64,000 bases of DNA from Vibrio mytili (GTDB lineage: Bacteria > Pseudomonadota > Gammaproteobacteria > Enterobacterales > Vibrionaceae). The notes below the pieces were generated by a model, which was not told where the DNA came from, made no database searches, and was given only the letters and a program-made list of their open reading frames with translations. Position numbers and translations under genes: made by a program. The stretch is taken from positions 1-64,000 of the forward strand of contig NZ_JXOK01000041.1 of NCBI RefSeq assembly GCF_000830505.1, read 5' to 3'. Below are positions 40,003-50,252 of the stretch, piece by piece (the stretch's first letter is position 1; each line of letters begins with the position of its first letter).

Positions 40003-42410
40003 ATGAAATACGGCTATTTCGATAATGAGAATCGTGAATACGTCATCACTCGTCCTGACGTTCCAGCACCTTGGACTAATTACTTGGGTACAGAGAAGTT
40101 CTGTACTGTTATCTCTCACAATGCTGGCGGTTACTCATTCTATAACTCTCCAGAATACAATCGTGTGACTAAGTTCCGCCCTAACGCGACGTTCGATCGT
40201 CCAGGGCATTACGTGTATCTGCGCGATGACGAGACGGGTGATTACTGGTCAATTTCATGGCAACCAGTGGCGAAAAGCCTAGATGAAGCGAGTTACGAAG
40301 TTCGTCATGGCTTGTCTTACTCTAAATTTAAGTGTGAATACAACGGTATTACCGCGACGAAAACCCTATTCGTTCCGAAAGGCGAAGATGCAGAAGTTTG
40401 GGACGTCGTGATAAAAAACACCTCTAATAAGCCACGTACCATCAGCGCATTTTCTTTTGTTGAGTTTTCGTTTAGCCATATTCAATCAGACAACCAAAAC
40501 CACCAAATGTCGCTATACTCAGCGGGCACTGCGTACAACGATGGCGTGATTGAATACGATCTTTACTACAACACCAACGACTTTGAAGGTTTCTACTACC
40601 TAGCATCGACGTTCGACCCTGATTCATACGACGGTCAACGCGATAGCTTCCTCGGTCTTTATCGTGACGAAGCCAACCCTCTGGCAGTAGAGCAAGGACA
40701 ATGCTTCAACACAGCACAAACCTGCTACAACCATTGCGGTTCGCTGCATAAGCAGTTCACCATCCAGCCGGGTGAAGAAGTCCGTTTTGCTTATATCCTA
40801 GGTATCGGTAAAGGTAATGGCGAGCGTCTGCGCACGAAGTACCAAAACCTTGCTGAAGTGGACAACGCATTTGCAGGCATCAAAGCTCACTGGGATGAGC
40901 GCTGTGCGAAGTTCCAAGTGAAGTCGCCAAATGAAGGGCTGGATACCATGATCAACACTTGGACGCTTTATCAAGCAGAAACTTGTGTGGTCTGGTCTCG
41001 CTTTGCCTCCTTTATTGAAGTCGGGGGACGTACGGGTCTTGGCTACCGTGATACCGCGCAAGATGCGATTTCAGTCCCTCATGCTAACCCATCCATGACG
41101 CGTAAACGTTTGGTTGATCTCCTCCGTGGCCAAGTAAAAGCGGGGTACGGTTTGCACTTGTTTGATCCAGATTGGTTTGATCCGGAAAAAGCAGACGTTA
41201 AACCGTCCAAATCACCGACGGTCGTGCCAACTCCGTCTGATGAAGACAAAATCCATGGCATTGAAGACACCTGTTCCGATGACCACCTATGGCTCGTCCC
41301 TACTATCTGCAAATACGTCGTGGAAACTGGTGAACACAGCTTCTTTGACGAAATGATCCCTTATGCGGATGGTGGTGATGCCACCGTTTACGACCACATG
41401 AAAGCTGCGCTTGATTTCTCCGCAGAATACGTCGGTCAAACCGGTATTTGTAAAGGTCTTCGTGCGGACTGGAATGACTGCTTGAACTTAGGTGGTGGTG
41501 AATCATCGATGGTGTCTTTCCTACATTTCTGGGCACTGCAAGAGTTCATTGAACTCGCCAAGTATCTAGGTAAAGACGCGACGTAGAAAAATACACCGAA
41601 ATGGCGGCCAATGTTCGCGAAGCATGCGAAACTCACCTGTGGGATGAAGAAGGTGGCTGGTATATTCGCGGCTTAACCAAAGACGGCGATAAGATTGGTA
41701 CAGCACAACAAAAAGAAGGCCGTGTCCACCTAGAGTCAAACACGCTCGCGGTACTTTCTGGTGCGGTTTCTCAAGAACGTGGCGAGAAAGCGATGGACGC
41801 CGTGGACGAGAACTTGTTCTCTGAGTATGGCTTGCACCTCAACTCCCCTTCGTTTGCCACGCCAAATGATGATATCGGCTTCGTGACTCGCGTCTATCAA
41901 GGCGTAAAAGAAAACGGTGCCATTTTCTCGCATCCAAACCCTTGGGCTTGGGTTGCAGAAGCAAAACTGGGGCGCGGTGATCAAGCGATGAAGTTTTACG
42001 ATGCCCTAAACCCATACAATCAAAACGACATCATTGAAAAACGTATCGCAGAACCATACTCATACGTTCAATTTATTATGGGGCGAGATCATCAAGATCA
42101 TGGCCGCGCCAACCACCCTTGGCTAACGGGTACATCTGGCTGGGCTTATTTTGCCGTAACGAACTTCATCCTTGGCGTTCGAACAGGCTTTGATGGCCTC
42201 ACTATCGACCCATGTATTCCAACCAACTGGCCGGGATTTGAGGTCACGCGTCAGTGGCTAGGGGCAACGTACAATATCAAAGTCGTTAATCCAGACTCGG
42301 TGAGTAAGGGCGTGAAGTCTATCACTCTCAATGGATTAGCCGTCACCGGCACTTCAGTACCGGTACAAGCTGAAGGTACGGTTAACGACGTCATCGTCAC
42401 GCTTGGTTAA
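40003..42410 (+). pseudogene. chbP: GH94 N,N'-diacetylchitobiose phosphorylase, frameshifted near 41580
   Basis: The gene splits chitobiose with phosphate to give GlcNAc-1-P and GlcNAc. The first frame (527 residues) starts MKYGYFDNENREYVI and includes the general acid D492 in RADWNDCLN, the same number as in V. proteolyticus ChbP. It stops at 41586 after LAKYLGKDA. The family sequence (EKYTEMAANVREACETHLWDEEGGWY) continues one frame away to 42410. A single missing G in GCGGACGTA (now GCGACGTA, 41578-41585) restores one protein of 802 residues, the normal ChbP length. Both halves are otherwise well preserved. Confidence 0.92.
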
Positions 42411-42427
42411 TCCACTTAAGTTAGTCT

Positions 42428-42457
42428 AATGCACCGACCGTTTTGGGAAGGTGCATT
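42428..42457 (+). other. hairpin between chbP and the mutase gene
   Basis: AATGCACC pairs with GGTGCATT across a 14-base loop. There is no T tail, so it is probably a message-stability or processing element. Confidence 0.5.
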
Positions 42458-42516
42458 GGGTCTGCTAGCAATATTTTCAGGGACGATAACAAAACGCCCT
42501 TATAGAGGTTCGAATT

Positions 42517-43929
42517 ATGATCAAATTTGGTACAGGCGGTTGGCGCGCATTTATTGGCGAAGAGTTCACCAAAGACAATGTCCGATTAGTGGCACAAGCC
42601 ATTGCAAACATCACCAATGATGAGTCTGTCGCCGAGCGGGGCTTTATCATTGGTTATGACCGCCGATTTTTATCAGATAAAGCGGGACGTTGGTTTGCTG
42701 AAGTTCTTGCCGCGAACGGCATCGTAGTGAGCTTCATCGATAAGTTTGTTCCAACCCCAATCGTGATGTTTAAAGCGAAAGAAATGGGTTGTGCCTATTC
42801 AGCCTGTATCACCGCCTCTCACAACCCTGCGGATTACAACGGCATAAAAGTGTTCATCGAAGGTGGACGAGACGCAGACGAGATCATCACAGAAAAGATT
42901 GAATCACAAATATCGACCCTAAGAATTCAGGACATCAAAAGTATCGATTTTGATCAAGCCGTCGAAGACCACCTGATCGATATCATTAACCCAATGAATG
43001 AATTCGTCGACTCAATTATTGACTTCATCGATATAGAGTCAATAAAGCAAGCCAACCTGCGTGTGTTGATTGATCCAATGTTTGGTGTGGCAAAAAATGC
43101 GTTGCAAACAGTATTGATCAATGGTCGCTGTGAAGTCGATGTAATCAACGATGGTAAAAATCCAGATTTTGGTGGCTTAATGCCATCGCCAAGTGCCGCA
43201 ACTCTTTACCGACTGATGCACTTGGTCGCTCAACAAGGCTATGACATCGGTATTGGCACTGACGGTGATGCCGATCGTTTAGGCATCATTGACGAAAAAG
43301 GCAACTTCATTCACCCAAACGAAGTTCTGATCTTACTCTACTATTACTTGCTCGAATACAAAGGTTGGAAAGGCTCTGTCGTACGTAATATCGCCACCAC
43401 ACATTTACTCGATAAAATCGCACAAGATCATGGAGAAACGTGTTTTGAAGTGCCTGTCGGATTCAAACACATTAGCTCACAAATGGAAGCCGATGATTCT
43501 TTAATTGGCGGGGAAAGCTCAGGCGGCTTGACCATTCGCGGTCACATCAAAGGTAAAGATGGCGTTTTTGCTTCCAGTCTACTCGTTGAAATGATTTCGG
43601 TAACGGGCAAAAAGATTTCAGAATTATTGGACGAAATCTACAGTAAGTATGGTTACGCCTATATGGCAGAAGGCGACTGCAAATTTAAACCAGCGCAAAA
43701 AGAACAGTTGTTCAACAAGCTATACGTTGAGAAACAGCTGCCCGAATTTGAATTTGATATCGAAAAAGTCAGTTACGAAGACGGAGCGAAAGTCTACTTC
43801 CAAAATGGCGGCTGGGTCATCGCTCGTTTCTCTGGCACTGAGCCACTTTTACGAATTTTTGCCGAGATGAAAGACAAAGACACTGCAGAACGTGTTCTTC
43901 AGCAGTTTAAAGACTTTTTGTCTTTATAA
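42517..43929 (+). CDS. phospho-N-acetylglucosamine mutase / hexose phosphomutase
   Basis: The protein has 470 residues of the phosphohexomutase family: FGTGGWRAFIGE start, phosphoserine loop TASHNPADYNG, metal loop GTDGDADRLG, sugar-binding GGESSGGL, and C-terminal RFSGTEPLLRIF. Its position right after chitobiose phosphorylase indicates the role of turning GlcNAc-1-P into GlcNAc-6-P. It is a separate paralogue from GlmM at 3.4-4.7 kb. It has an AGAGG ribosome binding site. It is the last gene of the operon, with a terminator downstream. Confidence 0.93.
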   Translation: MIKFGTGGWRAFIGEEFTKDNVRLVAQAIANITNDESVAERGFIIGYDRRFLSDKAGRWFAEVLAANGIVVSFIDKFVPTPIVMFKAKEMGCAYSACITASHNPADYNGIKVFIEGGRDADEIITEKIESQISTLRIQDIKSIDFDQAVEDHLIDIINPMNEFVDSIIDFIDIESIKQANLRVLIDPMFGVAKNALQTVLINGRCEVDVINDGKNPDFGGLMPSPSAATLYRLMHLVAQQGYDIGIGTDGDADRLGIIDEKGNFIHPNEVLILLYYYLLEYKGWKGSVVRNIATTHLLDKIAQDHGETCFEVPVGFKHISSQMEADDSLIGGESSGGLTIRGHIKGKDGVFASSLLVEMISVTGKKISELLDEIYSKYGYAYMAEGDCKFKPAQKEQLFNKLYVEKQLPEFEFDIEKVSYEDGAKVYFQNGGWVIARFSGTEPLLRIFAEMKDKDTAERVLQQFKDFLSL

Positions 43930-43983
43930 CTGTCCAGAGACTTAAGCGTGTTGCTTAAGTTGTATTAAAGAAGGGGAACACTT

Positions 43984-44011
43984 GCCCGGTATCACAGCCG
44001 GGCCTTTTTTG
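43984..44011 (+). terminator. terminator of the chitobiose operon
   Basis: GCCCGG pairs with CCGGGC (43984-43989 with 43998-44003) followed by six T. A second 8-bp hairpin (ACTTAAGC/GCTTAAGT) lies just upstream at 43940-43961. Confidence 0.88.
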
Positions 44012-44024
44012 TCGAGCAATCAAC

Positions 44025-45054
44025 TTAGGTAAAAGCGAGCACACCCTGCATATCAATTTGCACCACAACACGATCACCCACATTCAAAGCTTCAGTCGAA
44101 GTCGCTAACAGATGGTCTCCTTCGACATCAATCACATACCTGCAATGGTCTCCCATAAAATGCTGTTCCAACACCTTCACCGCACTACTGTCATCTTGTT
44201 TAATTAATACATGTTGTGGACGTAGTAATAATGCGCATTGAGCTTGTATATCAATCACCTGTTGCGCGTTCGCTTCGACCAGGCCTAGGTGAGTGTTAAA
44301 CTGGGTTTCTGAGACTCTTGTGGCTTCTAGATAACTTCCTCCCCCTAAAAAATCCGCCACAAATTTACTCGAAGGTTGATAGTAAAGCTCTGAAGCCGTG
44401 CCATATTGTTCAATGACCCCATTATTCATCACCGCCAATTTATCCGCAAACGCAAAGGCCTCTTCGCGACTGTGAGTAACAAAAATCGCCGTTACTCCCT
44501 GTTGCTTGAAAATTTTTCGAATTTCACGAATTAACTCGTGACGAACTTGGGTATCAATATTAGAAAATGGCTCATCCAGCAACAAAAGATCAGCTGTAAG
44601 CCAATGAACGAGCAATCGCAACACGCTGCTGTTGCCCCCCCGACAACTGATGAGGATAACGATCTGCATATTCTTGAAGGTGCACAAGTTCGAGCATTTC
44701 TTGTACCTTAGTTCGCTTTGCTGTTGTTGATAGGTTTTCCAAACCAAAGGCAATATTTTGCGCGACGTTAAGGTGGGGAAAGAGCGCATAATCTTGGAAA
44801 ATCATCCCAATATTACGCTGCTCTGGTGGCAACCAATGCTTGCTATCATCAAGGATCAACGAATTAAGGCGCATTTCGCCTGAGCTCAAAGGCAGTAGCC
44901 CTGCTATGGCTTTGAGCAAGGTTGTTTTACCGCAGCCACTTGCACCAAGTAGGCACACAATTTGTCCCTGCTCCACATCTAATGATAAAGACTCCAGAAC
45001 GGTTTGATCATCGTATTGGCAAGTCAGGTTATTAATTGATAATGCGCAGGTCAT
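44025..45054 (-). pseudogene. fbpC: ferric iron ABC transporter ATP-binding protein FbpC, frameshifted near 44592
   Basis: The first frame reads MTCALSINNLTCQYDDQ with Walker A GASGCGKTT and signature LSGGQQQRVAIA, then stops at 44590. The remaining ATPase (DLLLLDEPFSNIDTQVRHEL, H-loop VTHSREEAF, and a regulatory C-terminal domain) continues one frame away to 44025. Comparison with the usual spacing between the signature and Walker B suggests two bases lost at AGCTGAT (44589-44596). Restored, it has 343 residues. It starts one base overlapping the fbpB stop. As written, the two halves cannot form one ATPase. Confidence 0.88.
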
Positions 45055-46679
45055 CAGTGATTTTGCTCCAGTGAACGGTTGACAACAACAAGTGGGACTA
45101 ACCCAACAAGAACCAGCAGCACAGCAGGCAAAGCCGCCAATTCTAAGTGCTCATCTGACGCAAAATTATAAACATAAGTCGCCAGAGTTTCGAAATTAAA
45201 CGGGCGTAAAAGTAACGCAGCATTAAGCTCTTTCATCGACTCAATAAACACCAAAAGCGCCGCAATTAATGCTCCGCGCTTAATCAATGGCATATGCACT
45301 CGCCATAGCATCGTATTTGGAGAGCACCCCATAGTGCGAGAAGCCATATCTAAGGATGGAGAAACTTTATTGAGATGACTCTCTACACTACCAATTGCAA
45401 CAGCAGAGAACCGCACCACCATAGCAAAAATAAGCGCAAACATTGACCCAGAAAAGATTAACCCAGGTCTTCCCCACTCCATCACTTTGGCAACGTCATT
45501 AATACGATGATCCATAAACAATACGGCAACCATCACACCAATGGCTAAGACAGTGCCGGGGACTGCATACCCCATGGAAGACAAGCGCATGCACATTAAG
45601 CTGTCTCGTTTGCCATTCAGTCGATGAGTAAAATTCACGACGACAGCAACGGCAACACCAATAACGGCAGCAATTATCGACACCACAACACTGTTGTAGG
45701 CGTACTCCCGAAATTCAGGCGTCCAGCTTTGTGCGAAATAAGTAATGGAATAACTGATCAACTGCATGAGTGGCAAAATAAACGCGATGGTCACTATCCC
45801 CCAACACCAAGCCAGTGCCGCCCATTTTTTCCATCCGTTGAGCTCATATCTAAAATCTTCATGGCTGTTAAACTGACTCTGAAACAGTTTCTGCTTACGA
45901 CGACTGTACCGTTCCGCACTCAACAAAAGCACCACAAACACGAGCATGATTGCAGAGATTTTAGCCGCTGCATTTAAATTAGAGTAACCTAGCCACGTAT
46001 CATATACCGCTGTCGTTAGCGTATTTACCGCAAAGTAACTGACCGTACCAAAGTCACCAATGGTTTCCATTGCCACCAAAGACAAACTAACCGCAATTGA
46101 AGGACGCGCCAAAGGCAGAGAAATGCGTAAAAAACTCTTCCAAGGGGAGCACTTCAACAGTCGAGCACTTTGCAGTAATGAGACATTTTGTTCCATGAAT
46201 GCGGCACGACAAAGCAGATATACATACGGGTATAAAACTAAGGACAACACCCACGTAGCACCGAACACAGTGCGAATATCGGGAAACCAGTACTCTCCCG
46301 GCCCCCAGCCGGTGAAATCACGCAATAACACCTGAATCGGACCAGCGAAATCAAACCAGTCGGTAAAAATATAACCAATGATGTAGCCTGGCATCGCCAA
46401 AGGCAGCACCAACGCCCACTGTAACCATTTTTCAGAGGGAAGCTTGCACATTGCCATTAACCAAGCACTAGGAATACCCAGTATGAGAGAGAGCACCATC
46501 ACTCCGACAGTCAGTGTGATGGTGTTATAGATATAGGTCGGCATAACTGTTGACATCAAATGAGCAAACAGGTCATCCGTCTCACCAATTGCGGTGTAGA
46601 AGATCGCTAAGATCGGCAAAACCAGCAATAGGGTTAATACTCCACTGCTGGCTTTCCATGAAGAATGTTTATCTTTCAT
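45054..46679 (-). CDS. fbpB: ferric iron ABC transporter permease FbpB
   Basis: The protein has 541 residues and about 12 membrane segments in two homologous halves, each with an EAA-type loop (LLKCSPWKSFLRISLPLARP and MGCSPNTMLWRVHMPLIKRG), as in FbpB/SfuB fused permeases. It forms the inner-membrane channel for Fe3+ delivered by FbpA. It lies between fbpA (208-base gap) and fbpC (one-base overlap). Confidence 0.93.
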   Translation of the reverse strand: MKDKHSSWKASSGVLTLLLVLPILAIFYTAIGETDDLFAHLMSTVMPTYIYNTITLTVGVMVLSLILGIPSAWLMAMCKLPSEKWLQWALVLPLAMPGYIIGYIFTDWFDFAGPIQVLLRDFTGWGPGEYWFPDIRTVFGATWVLSLVLYPYVYLLCRAAFMEQNVSLLQSARLLKCSPWKSFLRISLPLARPSIAVSLSLVAMETIGDFGTVSYFAVNTLTTAVYDTWLGYSNLNAAAKISAIMLVFVVLLLSAERYSRRKQKLFQSQFNSHEDFRYELNGWKKWAALAWCWGIVTIAFILPLMQLISYSITYFAQSWTPEFREYAYNSVVVSIIAAVIGVAVAVVVNFTHRLNGKRDSLMCMRLSSMGYAVPGTVLAIGVMVAVLFMDHRINDVAKVMEWGRPGLIFSGSMFALIFAMVVRFSAVAIGSVESHLNKVSPSLDMASRTMGCSPNTMLWRVHMPLIKRGALIAALLVFIESMKELNAALLLRPFNFETLATYVYNFASDEHLELAALPAVLLVLVGLVPLVVVNRSLEQNH

Positions 46680-46887
46680 TGCCTAATTACTGCAAGGCTG
46701 TACAAAATATAAATGCTGCTGCAAATACATCTCATATCCTTTAATTAAATGGGGCAACCGTTATACCCCATATACCCAAATAACTTCAAGATGAAGGGTT
46801 CAGAGCGTTACCATTCGCGCAAGTTCAAGAAAAAATACGCACCTACTAAGCACATTGTCCCTTATCTAGACAGCTCGGATATCGACA
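46680..46887. other. fbpA-fbpB intergenic gap with repeat
   Basis: This 208-base gap splits the operon. It holds the second copy of the short dispersed repeat (46777-46803), preceded by two tandem TATACCC words (46762-46777). I see no gene and no clear terminator. Confidence 0.5.
46777..46803. repeat. short dispersed repeat, copy 2
   Basis: CAAATAACTTCAAGATG followed by GGTTCAG matches copy 1 at 28358-28383 with a few changes and one extra base. Confidence 0.55.
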
Positions 46888-47901
46888 TTAAAGGTCAAAT
46901 TTGACTTCATCGAGCAGTTTAATTGCTGCTTCATGATGAGCAGCGATCTCATCGAGTGAGATAGTGTCCGCTTTAAAGTCACCCCATGAATCAACTAGTT
47001 CAGAGCGTGGTACGCCTTCTTTAACCGGGTATTCAAAGTTAACTTCTGCATACATTTTCTGCGCTTTATCACCGGTTAAAAACTCCATGAGTTTTAATGC
47101 GTTCTCTTTGTTCGGTGAGTATTTCGCCATTGCCATACCGGAAATGTTTACGTGAGTACCTGTCGTCTCTTGATTAGGAAAGTTGATATAAACCGCATCA
47201 GCCCAAGCTTTTTGCTCTTTATCATTAACCATTTTCCCTAGGTAATAGCTATTACCTAATGAAACATCACAAAGACCTTCTTTGATCGCTTTCACTTGTG
47301 CACGATCGTTGCCTTGAGGTTTACGAGCCAAGTTTGCTTTCACTCCCTCTAACCACTGCTTAGTCTCAACTTCACCATGATGCGCAATCATAGAAGAAAC
47401 AAGCGAGACATTGTATGGGTGCTTGCCGCTACGCGTACAAATTTTACCTTTAAACTCAGGCTTCGCTAAATCCGCATAGTTGAAGTCTGCACCAAGTTTA
47501 CCCACACGATCTCGGGAAGAATAAACGCTACGAGTACGCAAAGTTAGAGCAAACCATTCGTTCTCTTTGTCTTGATATTGAGCTGGTACATTTGCTTCAA
47601 TGATGTCACTGTCAACTTTCTGCACTAGACCTTTATCAGTGAGTTCGGCTAGACGACTAATATCGGTAGTCAGCACGACGTCTGCTGGGCTGTACTCACC
47701 TTCTTGAACGAGCTTTTCTGCCAGTCCTTGTTTGGCAAACTTGACGTTTACTTTAATACCCGTGTCTTTAGTGAATTCATTAAACATCGGCTCAACTAAA
47801 AAAGGCTGGCGGTATGAGTAGACATTCACCTCTTCAGCGGCTGAAATCGTTGGTGCAAATATAGCGCTAGTCAATACTGAAAGAGCTAACAGTTTTTTCA
47901 T
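46888..47901 (-). CDS. fbpA: ferric iron-binding periplasmic protein FbpA
   Basis: The protein has 337 residues with signal peptide 1-21 (cleavage after TISA). The twin Fe3+-ligand tyrosines are Y219-Y220 in LGNSYYLGKM, and EVNVYSYRQPFL opens the mature protein, as in FbpA/FutA proteins of transferrin fold. It carries ferric iron to FbpBC. A candidate Fur box lies 18 bases upstream of its ATG. Confidence 0.95.
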   Translation of the reverse strand: MKKLLALSVLTSAIFAPTISAAEEVNVYSYRQPFLVEPMFNEFTKDTGIKVNVKFAKQGLAEKLVQEGEYSPADVVLTTDISRLAELTDKGLVQKVDSDIIEANVPAQYQDKENEWFALTLRTRSVYSSRDRVGKLGADFNYADLAKPEFKGKICTRSGKHPYNVSLVSSMIAHHGEVETKQWLEGVKANLARKPQGNDRAQVKAIKEGLCDVSLGNSYYLGKMVNDKEQKAWADAVYINFPNQETTGTHVNISGMAMAKYSPNKENALKLMEFLTGDKAQKMYAEVNFEYPVKEGVPRSELVDSWGDFKADTISLDEIAAHHEAAIKLLDEVKFDL

Positions 47902-47919
47902 TGTTTAATCCTTTACGAT

Positions 47920-47938
47920 GCTAATGATAACGTTTATC
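47920..47938 (-). promoter_or_regulatory. candidate Fur box upstream of fbpA
   Basis: On the minus strand GATAAACGTTATCATTAGC agrees at about 15 of 19 positions with the Fur consensus and has an inverted core. It lies just downstream of a TATAAT (-10) at 47948-47953, where Fur-Fe2+ would block transcription. Confidence 0.7.
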
Positions 47939-47947
47939 AGTTGCGTT

Positions 47948-47953
47948 ATTATA
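47948..47953 (-). promoter_or_regulatory. fbpA -10 element
   Basis: TATAAT on the minus strand, with a TTGTTT-like -35 about 16 bases upstream. It is placed directly before the Fur box. Confidence 0.5.
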
Positions 47954-47984
47954 ATCATGTCCAATAGTAAAACAACGACACAAA

Positions 47985-48018
47985 TAAAAAAACCTGCTCA
48001 TCAGAGCAGGTTTTGTGA
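47985..48018 (-). terminator. amtB terminator
   Basis: The minus-strand stem AACCTGCTC / GAGCAGGTT with a 4-base loop is followed by a run of T. It lies 31 bases past the amtB stop and also reads as a terminator on the plus strand. Confidence 0.88.
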
Positions 48019-48048
48019 TTAAGAATGTAACGAAATACTACTTAGAGA

Positions 48049-49277
48049 TTATTTCGCAGTGACGAACTCAGGATACGCACCTACACCACAATCGTGCATG
48101 TCCATGCCTTCCATCTCTTCTTCTTCACTAACACGGATACCCACCGTTGCTTTCAAGATTGCCCACACAACTAAGCTCGCACCAAATACCCAAGCAAAGA
48201 TAACGGCAGCACCAAGGAGCTGAGCACCAAATGTTGCATCACCATTGCTTAGTGGAACAACCATCAGACCGAAGAATCCACACACACCGTGCACTGAAAT
48301 AGCACCCACTGGATCATCGATCTTAAGTTTATCTAGGCCAATGATGCTGAATACCACGACAACGCCCGCGACCGCACCAATTGCCACTGCGTAAAGTGGT
48401 GATGGTGATAGAGGGTCAGCAGTGATAGCAACCAGTCCAGCCAATGCACCGTTTAGAATCATTGTTAAATCCGCCTTACCCCATGTGTCTTACAGACAAA
48501 CAGTGCCGCGATTGCACCCGCAGCTGCTGCCGCATTGGTGTTGAGGAAGATTTGACCAACTGCTGTCGCATTCTCAAAGTCAGAAAGCATCAACTGAGAA
48601 CCGCCGTTAAAGCCGAACCAACCAAACCACAGGATGAATGTACCTAGCGTTGCCAATGGCATGTTTGAACCTGGAATTGGGTGGATTTCACCGTTTTTAC
48701 CATATTTGCCTTTACGAGCACCAAGCAGTAGTACACCAGCTAGAGCCGCAGACGCGCCTGCCATATGCACAATACCTGAGCCAGCGAAATCACTAAAGCC
48801 AGCCTCAGCTAGGAAACCGCCACCCCACGTCCAGTAACCTTCCATTGGGTAGATGAATGCGGTCAAAATTGCTGAGAATACTAAGAAAGACCATAGTTTC
48901 ATACGCTCAGCGACCGCACCAGATACCACAGACATTGCAGTTGCTACGAATACCACTTGGAAGAAGAAGTCAGACTCTAGTGAATGATCTGCACCTTCAC
49001 CTTGCGTACCAATCAAACCACCAAATGAAGGCAACCAACCGCCTTCACCGTTGCCGACGTACATAATGTTGTAACCGACGACTAGATACGTCGTACAAGC
49101 AATGGCGTACAAACAAAAGTTCTTAGTTAAAATTTCTGTTGTATTTTTAGAGCGAACTAGGCCCGCTTCAAGCATGGCGAAGCCTGCTGCCATCCACATA
49201 ACCAACGCACCGGAAATGAGGAAGAAAAAAGTGTCGAGTGCGTAACGTAGCTCCGTTACCGTTGTTGCTAATTCCAT
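48049..49277 (-). pseudogene. amtB: ammonium transporter AmtB, frameshifted near 48485
   Basis: The first frame (270 residues) contains SGALVMWMAAGFAMLEAGLVRSKN, the Amt signature region and conserved histidine/phenylalanine gate blocks. It stops at 48465 after FVCKTHG. The rest (MILNGALAGLVAITADPLSP to the C-terminal tail DCGVGAYPEFV) continues one frame away to 48049. Adding one base at the ACACATGG site (48484-48489) restores ...TTWGKADLTMILNGA and a protein of 409 residues with 11 membrane segments. It is co-transcribed with glnK (27-base gap), whose product plugs the channel when nitrogen is sufficient. Confidence 0.92.
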
Positions 49278-49303
49278 AATAATTACTCCAATCCCTTGAA
49301 TTC

Positions 49304-49705
<402 letters not shown>

Positions 49706-49749
49706 TTAAGCTTATGATTTTAAACAACTAACCATATTGGAGACCAACA

Positions 49750-49788
49750 TAAAAAAAAAGAGCGCACCATTACAGTGCACTCTTTTCA
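49750..49788 (-). terminator. yacL terminator (overlaps the NtrC site)
   Basis: The minus-strand stem AAAGAGTGCAC / GTGCGCTCTTT with one mismatch is followed by T9. It lies 43-81 bases past the yacL stop. Confidence 0.85.
49763..49779 (-). promoter_or_regulatory. candidate NtrC enhancer site inside the yacL terminator
   Basis: On the minus strand TGCACTGTAATGGTGCG closely resembles the strong NtrC site TGCACTATATTGGTGCA. Its centre is about 97 bases upstream of the predicted sigma-54 start. A weaker half-match with a CCA-N3-TGG core lies at about 49728-49743. Confidence 0.68.
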
Positions 49789-49830
49789 CAATTATAAAGC
49801 AAGCCAATATCTGTTACCCAAAACTGTGCA

Positions 49831-50199
49831 TCAAATATTCAGAAACGATTTCCATTGTTCGATAAGGGTGACAAAATCTTCTCGACCGCAACTGGCTGTG
49901 CTTTCCGCGTTGTAAAAGTCAAACTCGCTTTCCAATTCAATATCGTGATCGTGTGACATAGTGTTCTCTTCCACCAGCACCTCGTCTCCATGAATCATCA
50001 AGCTGATCTCTGTACCCAACAAACTATGCTCTTGAGAAGGCGAACAAAATGACTGCTCAATCAATGCTTCTACTTGGGCGATTTTCATCTGGTCTTTGCC
50101 AATTTCTTCTTGTAACCATCGCCCTACAATCTCATGTCCCATACTGCACTTAACGTAATATTCTCCCATTAAGGTATTACGGATGAATTCAAACTCCAT
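49831..50199 (-). CDS. yacL: YacL family protein (UPF0231)
   Basis: The protein has 122 residues starting MEFEFIRNTLMGEYYVKCSMGHEIVGRWLQ, matching E. coli YacL, with the conserved SMGHE motif and C-terminal CGREDFVTLIEQWKSFL. The function is unknown. It is downstream of... and transcribed in the same direction as acnB in E. coli and other gammaproteobacteria; here a MITE-like repeat and the acnB terminator lie between the two genes. Confidence 0.92.
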   Translation of the reverse strand: MEFEFIRNTLMGEYYVKCSMGHEIVGRWLQEEIGKDQMKIAQVEALIEQSFCSPSQEHSLLGTEISLMIHGDEVLVEENTMSHDHDIELESEFDFYNAESTASCGREDFVTLIEQWKSFLNI

Positions 50200-50252
50200 C
50201 GAGATCGCCTTTCATATCGGTTATCAATTTGGTGCGGAGTATAACCAATTGA

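Noticed and set aside
42517..43929. Mutase as a second GlmM
   Set aside because: The context (chitobiose phosphorylase) and the FGTGGWRAFIGE start point to a catabolic GlcNAc-1-P mutase, whereas glmM is at 3.4-4.7 kb.
44631..44641. Seven-G run (minus strand) as the cause of the fbpC frameshift
   Set aside because: The first frame reads LSGGQQQRVAIARSLAY correctly through it, so the break lies about 40 bases later.
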